From Candidatus Micrarchaeota archaeon RBG_16_49_10 (GTDB lineage Archaea; Aenigmatarchaeota; Aenigmatarchaeia; CG10238-14), in assembly GCA_001784635.1 (NCBI GenBank), contig MFRS01000003.1, positions 2,407 to 30,317 on the forward strand: a stretch of 27,911 bases of DNA, written 5' to 3'. The notes beneath the pieces are model-generated. The model worked only from the letters and a program-made list of their open reading frames with translations, ran no database searches and had not been told where the DNA came from. Both the position numbers and the translations under genes were made by a program. Shown piece after piece: positions 7,789-12,641 of this stretch; position 1 is the stretch's first letter; each line of letters starts with the position of its first letter.

Positions 7789-8073
7789 ATGGTAACGAAA
7801 TCAAGGGGAGTGCAGGCGAAGACGAGGAGCCTTCTTAAGAGGGGGGTCAGGGAGAGGACCACTGTCAACAAGATACTCGAGGAGTTCAAGGAGGGGCAGA
7901 AGGTCATAATAGACCTGGACCCGTCCTCGGACAAGGGGAGGCCATTCAGGCGATTCCAGGGCAGGATGGGCGTGGTGGAAGGCTTCAGGGGAAGGTCATA
8001 TGTAATAAAAGTCAAAGACAATGATAAAGAGAAGGTTTTGATAGCCTCTTCGAGGCATTTGAGGTCGATATGA
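7789..8073 (+). CDS. rpl21e: Large-subunit ribosomal protein L21e (eL21)
   Basis: This is a 94-aa basic ribosomal protein found in archaea and eukaryotes. The family pattern is clear: SRGVQAKTRSLLKRGVRERTTVNKILEEF, then a beta-rich core (GQKVIIDLDPSSDKGRPFRRFQGRMGVVEG) and the RSYVIKVKD strand. It starts immediately after the pus10 stop and shares its own stop with the start of rpoF (ATGA overlap), so the cluster is translationally coupled. Confidence 0.96.
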   Translation: MVTKSRGVQAKTRSLLKRGVRERTTVNKILEEFKEGQKVIIDLDPSSDKGRPFRRFQGRMGVVEGFRGRSYVIKVKDNDKEKVLIASSRHLRSI

Positions 8074-8402
8074 TGGACGAGGTGCTGGCGGAGACGGTCG
8101 CGACTGACGCCGAGGCGAAGGATATACTGGCCGCGAGGGCGAAGGATGTGGAGCTGGGGCTGGAGCCGAAGAACGCGCTCGAGCACCTGAAGAAGTACTG
8201 CAAGCTCACGCCAAAGAAGGCCAAGGACCTCATGGAAGGCCTGAAGAAGGTCGAGAAGCTCAGGGAGAAGCAGCTGATGGCGATAGTGAACTTCCTGCCC
8301 GAGGACAACGACGACCTGCGCGTCTTATTGGAGAAGGACTACACGCTATTTTCCGATGAGGAAAAAGGACTTATTCTAGAAACGATAAAGAAATCATTGT
8401 AG
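8070..8402 (+). CDS. rpoF: DNA-directed RNA polymerase subunit F (Rpb4)
   Basis: Rpb4/RpoF pairs with Rpb7/RpoE to form the RNA polymerase stalk, which helps promoter opening and binds the emerging RNA. The 110-aa helical protein has the HRDC-like C-terminal layout (LREKQLMAIVNFLPEDNDDLRVLLEKDYTLFSDEEKGLILETIKK). Its position between L21e and DUF655 is the conserved archaeal context and supports the call more than any single motif. Start at 8070 (ATGA overlap) or 8073, the next ATG in frame. Confidence 0.9.
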   Translation: MMDEVLAETVATDAEAKDILAARAKDVELGLEPKNALEHLKKYCKLTPKKAKDLMEGLKKVEKLREKQLMAIVNFLPEDNDDLRVLLEKDYTLFSDEEKGLILETIKKSL

Positions 8403-8415
8403 GGGGTTGGTTCTC

Positions 8416-8949
8416 ATGAAAGACGACGAACTGATAATACTAGATTTCCTTCCGACAGGCCACGCGGCAAGCAGGAAGAGCGAGCCGACGGCGCAGGGGA
8501 TAGGGAGGAAGTTCCTCAACCTGCTGGAGATCGCCCTCAGGGAGGGAACCCAAATAAAGCCCGGGGACGAGCTGTACATCGGCGAGAAGGAGAGGGACAA
8601 GGTCAAGTACATAAAGGGGAGGATAAGGTATGACGGCCTCACGAGCTTCGCGAAGAGCGAGCTGGAGGTCGTGATCGACAAGCTCATAAGCGAGGGCGAG
8701 GAGAGGTTCGTGAACTTCTTCAACGTGGCCGGCCCCGTCAACACGAGGCTGCACACGCTCGAAATCCTGCAGGGAGTCGGGAAGAAGCACATGTGGGCCA
8801 TAATAAAGGAGAGGAAGGTCAAGAAGTTCGAGAGTTTCGAGGACCTGAAGAAGAGGGTGGAGATGCTGCCCGACCCGAAGAAGATGATAAAGAAGAGGGT
8901 CATAGAGGAGCTCAAGGAGAGCGACAGGTACAGACTATTCGTCGTTTAG
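8416..8949 (+). CDS. DUF655 family protein (OB-fold plus helix-hairpin-helix)
   Basis: This is an archaeal protein of unproven function, predicted to bind nucleic acid and usually encoded beside rpoF. The 177-aa sequence starts MKDDELIILDFLPTGH, has a small beta-barrel region (GDELYIG...VKYIKGRIRYDGL) and a helix-hairpin-helix near LQGVGKKHMW. I use ATG 8416, placed after a GGGGGTTGG purine run; the frame opens at TTG 8407. It is the last gene of the translation/transcription run, and the usual next gene of this cluster (ksgA) is absent. Instead an AT-rich orphan on the other strand follows. Confidence 0.9.
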   Translation: MKDDELIILDFLPTGHAASRKSEPTAQGIGRKFLNLLEIALREGTQIKPGDELYIGEKERDKVKYIKGRIRYDGLTSFAKSELEVVIDKLISEGEERFVNFFNVAGPVNTRLHTLEILQGVGKKHMWAIIKERKVKKFESFEDLKKRVEMLPDPKKMIKKRVIEELKESDRYRLFVV

Positions 8950-9003
8950 CCATTTCTTCCAAGATTCAGGCCTATTTCTCAACAATTTGTGAAACAGAAA
9001 TTT

Positions 9004-9804
9004 TTATGACTGATTTGCAGATTCCCAAGCCTTTTCTACATCGGCCTTAGCGACATTTGTTTCTCCTTTCACCGATTTCTGAGGTGAATTTGGGTAAGGA
9101 TTGCGAAACTTTTGGAAGAATATTTCCCAGCCTAATTTTTGAGTGTCCATAGGGTGACCTTTTGCTAGCCTAAAAATTTCAGCTAAGGCATCAGGTGTGT
9201 AACTTAAATCCTGCCCAGACAATCCTAAAATTAACTCATTAGTGTCTTCTTCGTTGAACGGGCCTAATACATAAGGCTTGTAGTGGGAAATTTCTCTACT
9301 TAATCGTAATTGATTGAATTTTTCTGGATGCAGCTGCAACAACCATCGAATATTTTTTGTTCCTGAAACAACCCCTGTGAATTCATCGAACTTTTGCGGG
9401 GCGTCTGCATCAAAAAGAACGGTTCCCTCATCAATCGCCACCGCTCCCGAAGTTTTTCTCCTAGATAGTTCTTTGTCTATCTCTTTGACAGTATGGCCAA
9501 AATTAACGCTTTCAGATAAAGTTTTAATTCCAAAGCCACCGACAATATCAAGAATCAATTTATCAAGTTTAGAATGAAAAGGATAATATTGTGCACTACA
9601 ATAAGCAAAGGGTCTTCCATCCCTATGAAATAAACCTTCAATGTAGAGAATAATACTTGTTTTCCCATATCCTTCAGGAGCAACAATTATGCTATCCTGT
9701 ACCTGTAATGAAGAATATATTTCATTTCCCAATCTTGCTCTAGAGGAAACGGCAAAATGATTTCCTGTTACAGGGTTCCCGGCTATAAAAGGGTTGTATT
9801 TCAT
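9004..9804 (-). CDS. Orphan P-loop ATPase (AAA/STAND-like)
   Basis: The 266-aa protein opens NPFIAGNPVTGNHF, the lead-in seen in archaeal ORC/STAND-type ATPases. Walker A is APEGYGKTS (42-50; Ala replaces the first Gly) and Walker B is AVAIDEG (121-127). A sensor-like SREI follows near 169, then LGPFNEEDTNELI and LAEIFRLAKGHPMD, typical of the lid domain of this superclass. There is no HTH or toxin domain, so it is a minimal NTPase module. The ATG at 9804 lies 26.5 bases from a TATA centre (leaderless); the frame opens at TTG 9822. It is AT-rich and unlike the adjacent DUF655. Its promoter is shared with the genes at 10740 and 27074, one of which is caspase-like, so a switch role in a defence or cell-death system is possible but unproven. 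Confidence 0.8.
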   Translation of the reverse strand: MKYNPFIAGNPVTGNHFAVSSRARLGNEIYSSLQVQDSIIVAPEGYGKTSIILYIEGLFHRDGRPFAYCSAQYYPFHSKLDKLILDIVGGFGIKTLSESVNFGHTVKEIDKELSRRKTSGAVAIDEGTVLFDADAPQKFDEFTGVVSGTKNIRWLLQLHPEKFNQLRLSREISHYKPYVLGPFNEEDTNELILGLSGQDLSYTPDALAEIFRLAKGHPMDTQKLGWEIFFQKFRNPYPNSPQKSVKGETNVAKADVEKAWESANQS

Positions 9805-9826
9805 AGGAACCTTATAAGTCAAGTAC

Positions 9827-9868
9827 TATTTAAGCATTTCCATATTTCACTATATAATAGTAGTTACA
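9827..9868 (-). promoter_or_regulatory. Shared promoter, copy A (palindrome plus TATA) of the ATPase gene
   Basis: On the gene strand the TATA box CTTAAATA (9834-9827) follows a 17-bp palindromic element at 9863-9847 (CTACTAT-TAT-ATAGTGA). The element centre is 24.5 bp from the TATA centre, the same spacing as copies B (11048-11084) and C (27820-27856). Between them is the purine-rich AATATGGAAATG spacer, similar in all three. Copies A and C also share TGTAACTACT at the outer edge. It probably binds an activator or a specific regulator; the base sequence and spacing are seen, the role is inferred. Confidence 0.65.
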
Positions 9869-9875
9869 TATTTGA

Positions 9876-10124
9876 CTATCCTTTCTCGTAAAGATTTTCC
9901 TCGATGTCCTTTATTTCTGAGGATGCGTATATCCAGGATATCCCGGTCACCAAGAAGAGGAACCCGGATATCAGCAGCGACATGGTGAAGTCCTGCTGGG
10001 AGACGCCCAATTCCATCCTTGCATTGCCTGCTATCATCCCGCCGAGCAGCGCTGTGGCAGAACCCAGAAGCCAAAGGAATATCAGCTTAGGCGCCCTGAG
10101 GTACTCAAGCTTGCTCCTAGCCAT
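9876..10124 (-). CDS. Small protein with two membrane segments
   Basis: The 82-aa protein has two hydrophobic segments, LIFLWLLGSATALLGGMIAG and SLLISGFLFLVTGISWIYA, joined by a short polar loop, with a positively charged start and an acidic tail (EIKDIEENLYEKG). No family is recognised. The start is ATG 10124 (MARSKLEYL); the frame opens upstream at GTG 10139. Codon use is backbone-like, unlike the AT-rich genes on both sides. The C-terminus ends just before the shared promoter of the next gene. Confidence 0.7.
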   Translation of the reverse strand: MARSKLEYLRAPKLIFLWLLGSATALLGGMIAGNARMELGVSQQDFTMSLLISGFLFLVTGISWIYASSEIKDIEENLYEKG

Positions 10125-10162
10125 AAAGGAAGTTTGCACTTACGGAATAAAGTACTTTTACA

Positions 10163-10200
10163 TGCTCCTCTCCACTCGGGTTCAAATCCCGACGGGAGCA
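10163..10200 (+). other. tRNA-like acceptor/T-arm minihelix (tRNA 3' fragment)
   Basis: A T arm (stem TCGGG/CCCGA around loop TTCAAAT, 10176-10192) and a 3' acceptor strand CGGGAGC with A73 (10193-10200) are complete, but no D arm or anticodon arm lies upstream. Instead TGCTCCT (10163-10169) pairs with GGGAGCA (10194-10200), making a coaxial minihelix with only six bases, CTCCAC, where the rest of a tRNA should be. Bases 10174-10196 equal 11750-11772 of tRNA-Arg. It may be a degenerate tRNA, an integration scar, or the 3' half of a split tRNA. Confidence 0.5.
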
Positions 10201-10333
10201 CTTTTCTATTTTATAGGAAATTAGGAAGGTTTGGCTTTTCAGGGTTAAGTAACCTTGGGAAGTGTGGTTTTTGAGGGGGTGGGATTGAAGAGAGGAAAAA
10301 GTCTATTTAAGTTAAATAATTGGATTAATATTT

Positions 10334-10528
10334 ATGGTCTCTAAATCCAGAACGAAAACAAGGGAACTTACAATAAAATTTTTAATAATAGCGTCATTAA
10401 TAACCTTCTTTTCTTTGATAATTAACTGGTTATTTATTGGGTTAAATGTTTCACCTTTAATAATATTTGGGTTACTTTTATTCGCAATTTTATTGGTCAT
10501 ATTTGGTTTTCAGAAAGGTATAGTTTAG
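10334..10528 (+). CDS. Orphan small membrane protein, 64 aa
   Basis: Two long hydrophobic helices (IKFLIIASLITFFSLIINWL and PLIIFGLLLFAILLVIFGF) follow a short basic N-terminus (MVSKSRTKTREL), so the N-terminus is probably cytoplasmic. Very AT-rich (ATA, TTA, AAA codons). The ATG at 10334 is about 27 bases after a TATTTAAG box (10303-10310), consistent with a leaderless transcript. It is followed by a strong hairpin at 10541. It sits between two tRNA-like fragments (10174 and 10674). Function unknown. Confidence 0.6.
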   Translation: MVSKSRTKTRELTIKFLIIASLITFFSLIINWLFIGLNVSPLIIFGLLLFAILLVIFGFQKGIV

Positions 10529-10540
10529 AAATTATTATCC

Positions 10541-10684
10541 GAACTCTTGAACTACTTCAAGAGTTCCCAAAAAGGTCCCTAGATTATGAGTAGGACCTTA
10601 ATAATGTTTAACTTAAGCCCTCAAAAGTGTAACCCCCAGTCAAATCCCTGTGGATTTAACCTCTTTCAACACTTCCCGACGGGG
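10541..10684. other. Cluster of three hairpins and a tRNA-3'-end-like scar
   Basis: This 212-base non-coding gap holds a perfect 11-bp stem, GAACTCTTGAA-CTAC-TTCAAGAGTTC (10541-10566). A 9-bp stem with one bulged C follows (AAGGTCC.TA with TAGGACCTT, 10572-10599), then a 6-bp stem, AAATCC-CTGT-GGATTT (10642-10657). The 11-mer TCCCGACGGGG (10674-10684) then matches the T-arm/acceptor junction of tRNA-Arg at 11763. The first stem could terminate the gene ending at 10528, and the others the opposing gene ending at 10740. A structured RNA is equally possible. No poly-T tract follows. Confidence 0.45.
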
Positions 10685-10739
10685 ATGTTGGACTATGGTA
10701 ATAAACAAGTAAAAGGGTTATAAGAAATCATTAACAAAC

Positions 10740-11024
10740 TCAGTTTTGTAGCAATAAATTAAGGTAATTTTGTCCATCTTCAGGTAAACCTTCAAAACCT
10801 ATTGTTCTTGCAGCATTTTTAACAGTTTCTATTTCCCTACCTGTAATTCTACCGTCTACTGAGGTGTACTCAATATGACCAACCTTTTTAATTCCCCCAG
10901 GTGGTTCTCCTGCCATTAGAGCCAAAATAGCTCGTTCGTTAATACGATATGATAATTGGACGTACGAAGATTGAGATAAATTCGCAGTGTAATTTTGATT
11001 GCCAACTCTTATCCATGATGACAT
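10740..11024 (-). CDS. Orphan protein, 94 aa, in the shared-promoter regulon
   Basis: I recognise no family. The protein begins MSSWIRVGNQNYTANLSQSSY, has a predicted beta-rich N-terminal half and a helical C-terminus (REIETVKNAARTIGFEGLPEDGQNYLNLLLQ). It has no cysteines, signal peptide or membrane segment. ATG 11024 lies 27.5 bases from the centre of a TATATAAA box, so it should be leaderless. The gene is AT-rich and carries the perfect version of the palindromic element also found before the ATPase gene (9004-9804) and the caspase-like gene (27074-27793); their common control is the only clue to its job. Confidence 0.7.
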   Translation of the reverse strand: MSSWIRVGNQNYTANLSQSSYVQLSYRINERAILALMAGEPPGGIKKVGHIEYTSVDGRITGREIETVKNAARTIGFEGLPEDGQNYLNLLLQN

Positions 11025-11047
11025 GTTATTTTATTAATACTATTTGA

Positions 11048-11089
11048 TATATAAACGTTTCTCTATTTCACTATATAATAGTGATGATA
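11048..11089 (-). promoter_or_regulatory. Shared promoter, copy B, with a perfect 17-bp palindrome
   Basis: TCACTAT-ATA-ATAGTGA occupies 11068-11084 and is a perfect inverted repeat centred on 11076. The TATA box, TTTATATA on the gene strand, is at 11055-11048 with centre 11051.5, giving the same 24.5-bp centre-to-centre spacing as copies A and C. After the TATA box the sequence TATCAAATAG is identical to copy C. The conserved block extends over about 50 bases. Confidence 0.65.
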
Positions 11090-11154
11090 TATTTAGCGAC
11101 CTAAAAATCTATAACCCCGTTCAAAATCCGTGGCCAAAAAAATAGATGTAAATT

Positions 11155-11190
11155 TTAATCCCTGCCACCACTGAAGTTCTCGAAGACCTT
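11155..11190 (-). pseudogene. Stray copy of the last 36 nt of rnz
   Basis: The stretch after the EF1B stop codon reads KVFENFSGGRD-stop on the minus strand. It matches the true end of rnz (KVFENFRGGRD-stop, 12642-12677) at 33 of 36 bases. Two of the three differences are silent. Similarity stops abruptly at the EF1B stop codon on one side and soon after the TAA on the other. The two copies are in direct orientation about 1.5 kb apart and bracket EF1B, the zinc ribbon, tRNA-Arg and three orphan frames. Confidence 0.75.
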
Positions 11191-11470
11191 ACATGCTCCT
11201 GGTGATGTCGATGACCTCGGCTTCCCTGACACCCTCTATCGACATTATCTCTTCCGTTATCCTATCAAGTTCCCCGTCCTTTTCAGGGATCTGCTTGACG
11301 AGCAGTATCGCCTCGAGGCCGAAGGCTATCGGCTGCCTCTCCATCCTGGCCGGGTTTATCTTCTCCCTTATCCTGTCCTCGAGCTCGTCCAGGTCCACGT
11401 CCGTGGATTCGGGCATGACCCTGAAGGTCGTTATGACGCTTCCGCTGTCGTCCTTCCCCACATGCACCAC
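11189..11470 (-). CDS. ef1b: Translation elongation factor 1-beta (archaeal EF1B)
   Basis: This is the guanine-nucleotide exchange factor that recycles EF-1alpha-GDP to the GTP form. The 93-aa protein is one ferredoxin-like domain: TTFRVMPESTDVDLDELEDRI, then FGLEAILLVKQIPEKDG and IEGVREAEVIDITRSM. These match the family at normal length. It starts at GTG 11470, directly after the stop of the zinc-ribbon gene (TAGGTG), so the two are translated as a unit. Its stop codon overlaps the stray rnz 3' end. Confidence 0.93.
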   Translation of the reverse strand: MVHVGKDDSGSVITTFRVMPESTDVDLDELEDRIREKINPARMERQPIAFGLEAILLVKQIPEKDGELDRITEEIMSIEGVREAEVIDITRSM

Positions 11471-11629
11471 CTAAGGGCCGATGAAGCCGCACTTCTCGCA
11501 CGTGTACTCGTTGGAGAGGGTCTTGCACTTTGAGCAACGGAAGATTACGGTCTCCCCGCACTTAGGGCAGGGGAAGCTCGTGAACTTGTTGTCCCCAAGC
11601 AGATTCCTCTTGCAGCTTATACACACCAT
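11471..11629 (-). CDS. Small zinc-ribbon protein (DUF1610-like), paired with EF1B
   Basis: The 52-aa protein has four CxxC knuckles, CISC, CPKC, CSKC and CEKC, enough for two zinc ribbons. Such a predicted RNA-binding zinc ribbon commonly precedes EF1B in archaeal genomes, implying a translation-related job. ATG 11629 (MVCISCKRN) lies about 30 bases from a TATTTAAT box near 11655-11662. The frame opens earlier at TTG 11653, but that would start inside the promoter. Confidence 0.85.
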   Translation of the reverse strand: MVCISCKRNLLGDNKFTSFPCPKCGETVIFRCSKCKTLSNEYTCEKCGFIGP

Positions 11630-11702
11630 CTGAACCAATACATCACCAACCAATTAAATACTTAGTAATTTTAGTTCTATAAAGAATAAAAAGGTATTGT
11701 GG

Positions 11703-11776
11703 ACCCCCGTAGTATAACCTGGATAGTATGTCTCCCTGCGGAGGAGGCGACTCGGGTTCAAATCCCGACGGGGGTG
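11703..11776 (+). tRNA. tRNA-Arg (anticodon GCG)
   Basis: A full cloverleaf is visible. The acceptor stem ACCCCCG (11703-11709) pairs with CGGGGGT (11769-11775) over 7 of 7 bases, with discriminator G11776. The D stem is GTAT/GTAT (two wobble pairs) with GG in the loop. The anticodon stem TCTCC/GGAGG surrounds loop CTGCGGA, so the anticodon GCG (11738-11740) reads CGC. The T arm is TCGGG-TTCAAAT-CCCGA. No intron; CCA is not encoded. A1-U72 is a slightly unusual first pair. The bases from the T arm onward are duplicated at 12151. Confidence 0.92.
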
Positions 11777-11794
11777 TCCTCTGTTGGATAGAAA
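11763..11794 (+). repeat. Direct repeat, left copy: tRNA-Arg 3' end and flank
   Basis: From the T-arm 3' strand (TCCCGAC) through the discriminator base and 18 bases of flank (ending TTGGATAGAAA), this 32-base stretch recurs at 12151-12182 with 29 of 32 identities. The pair brackets the orphan 11814-12074. Duplication of a tRNA 3' end on either side of foreign DNA is the classic footprint of tRNA-targeting integration. Confidence 0.7.
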
Positions 11795-11813
11795 GTGACG
11801 ATCAGAATTTTTA

Positions 11814-12074
11814 TTAAGTTTGGATAAACTTGTGACCGAGGTAAATACGGGCTGACCCGGCTCCATCAAGTGAATGTGATCCGCATGAAGGGACTAATTC
11901 CCCGATTTCTTTTAATGAAGGGTATTGCAGCACCCCATAAGCAATATTAGTGCAGTCGGATGCTGTTTCGTCCCTTTTAACATATAGCAAAATCTCTTTA
12001 GGGATAGTTGCCGGGTCTAGCAGATGTATGTATCTAGGCAAGCGGGCTATTGGGAAAATTTTGACCATTGCCAT
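11814..12074 (-). CDS. Orphan protein, 86 aa, inside the tRNA-end repeats
   Basis: Unknown protein beginning MAMVKIFPIARLPRYIHLLD, with a mixed hydrophobic and polar composition (IPKEILLYVKRDETASDCTNIAYGVLQYPSLKEIGELVP) and two cysteines; no membrane segment. It is AT-rich. ATG 12074 lies about 25 bases downstream of a TTTAAAATT box (about 12098), so it is probably leaderless; the frame opens at TTG 12086. It fills a 388-bp interval between the two copies of the tRNA-Arg 3' end, as if it were the sole cargo of a tiny inserted segment. The shared palindromic promoter is absent here. Confidence 0.55.
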   Translation of the reverse strand: MAMVKIFPIARLPRYIHLLDPATIPKEILLYVKRDETASDCTNIAYGVLQYPSLKEIGELVPSCGSHSLDGAGSARIYLGHKFIQT

Positions 12075-12150
12075 ATTCAATAACAAGGAGTTTAATTTTA
12101 AATTCGTGACTCTCGCTCAAAAGCCCACGGCTTTGTCCTGATTTGAACTT

Positions 12151-12182
12151 TCCCGACAGGGGTGTCTTCTATTGGATAGAAA
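12151..12182 (+). repeat. Direct repeat, right copy of the tRNA-Arg 3' end
   Basis: TCCCGACAGGGGTGTC and the following TTGGATAGAAA match 11763-11794 with three transitions (G/A, C/T, G/A). The copy lacks the T loop and everything 5' of it. Just upstream, GATTTGAAC (12140-12148) is the reverse complement of the tRNA's GTTCAAATC, an additional inverted piece. It cannot form a functional tRNA. Confidence 0.7.
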
Positions 12183-12221
12183 AAGTGAGGTTTTTAATGG
12201 TGACTTCTCAAAATAAAGGTT

Positions 12222-12341
12222 ATGGTTGATGAACTCCAAGTTTATGGAGGGCGAAGTGAGCCTTCACCTTCGAGAACCCCGATTGATGTGGTCCAAAAGT
12301 ATAATTTAGTTCTAATTAAAGATTCTGTCAAACTAGTTTAG
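12222..12341 (+). CDS. Possible small orphan protein, 39 aa
   Basis: An ATG frame encodes MVDELQVYGGRSEPSPSRTP and ends KDSVKLV. A GGTTTTTAAT TATA-like box at about 12190-12199 is about 27 bases upstream, so a leaderless message would start here. Its stop is ten bases before the next ATG (12352), preceded by GGTG, so the two may form a small operon. The alternative is that 12183-12351 is only untranslated leader. No homologue is known to me. Confidence 0.35.
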   Translation: MVDELQVYGGRSEPSPSRTPIDVVQKYNLVLIKDSVKLV

Positions 12342-12351
12342 GTGTCCATAA

Positions 12352-12630
12352 ATGGGAACGCTAACAGTTGGAACAATTTATGACGTCCTTTTGTATGCAC
12401 AAGAACGTCCCGGCTCAAGTGTCAACGAGGGTAAATTGTTAGACTTGGCCAGAGGTAGTGGAGGGTGGGAATTGCCTAGTATAGGATACTTTGTGTTCCT
12501 TAGTGAGACCGGTCTTGGTTTTTTGGATGTTAGGGACGGTGTGGCTTACATAACAGAAGCGGGAAGAAATTTTATGGAGAAGGTGGATAGTGGCGAGATT
12601 GAAAGAAACATAGAGATAGACACAAAATAA
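12352..12630 (+). CDS. Orphan protein, 92 aa, winged-helix-like
   Basis: The pattern TIYDVLLYAQERPGSSVNEGKLLDLARGS, then IGYFVFLSETGLGFLDVRDGVAYITEAGRNFMEKV, resembles the helix 1 to wing layout of archaeal winged-helix regulators. The usual ending (LTEKGREFL) is matched by YITEAGRNFM. No other domain is present. It is AT-rich, convergent with rnz, and lies just outside the tRNA-end repeats but inside the rnz 3'-end repeats. A DNA-binding role is a fold guess from motif shape only. Confidence 0.6.
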   Translation: MGTLTVGTIYDVLLYAQERPGSSVNEGKLLDLARGSGGWELPSIGYFVFLSETGLGFLDVRDGVAYITEAGRNFMEKVDSGEIERNIEIDTK

Positions 12631-12641
12631 CATCCAATTAT

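Noticed and set aside
9847..9870. The TATATAATAG core of the shared palindrome as a TATA box for rightward transcription
   Set aside because: At none of the three sites is there a plus-strand gene starting downstream at promoter distance, and each already has a well-placed leftward TATA box.
10112..10200. A complete intron-free or intron-containing tRNA using TGCTCCT at 10112-10118 as the acceptor 5' strand
   Set aside because: The D-stem candidate has a mismatch, no 5-bp anticodon stem with T33 can be drawn, and the T arm would be offset by one unpaired base. Only the 10163-10200 minihelix is supported.
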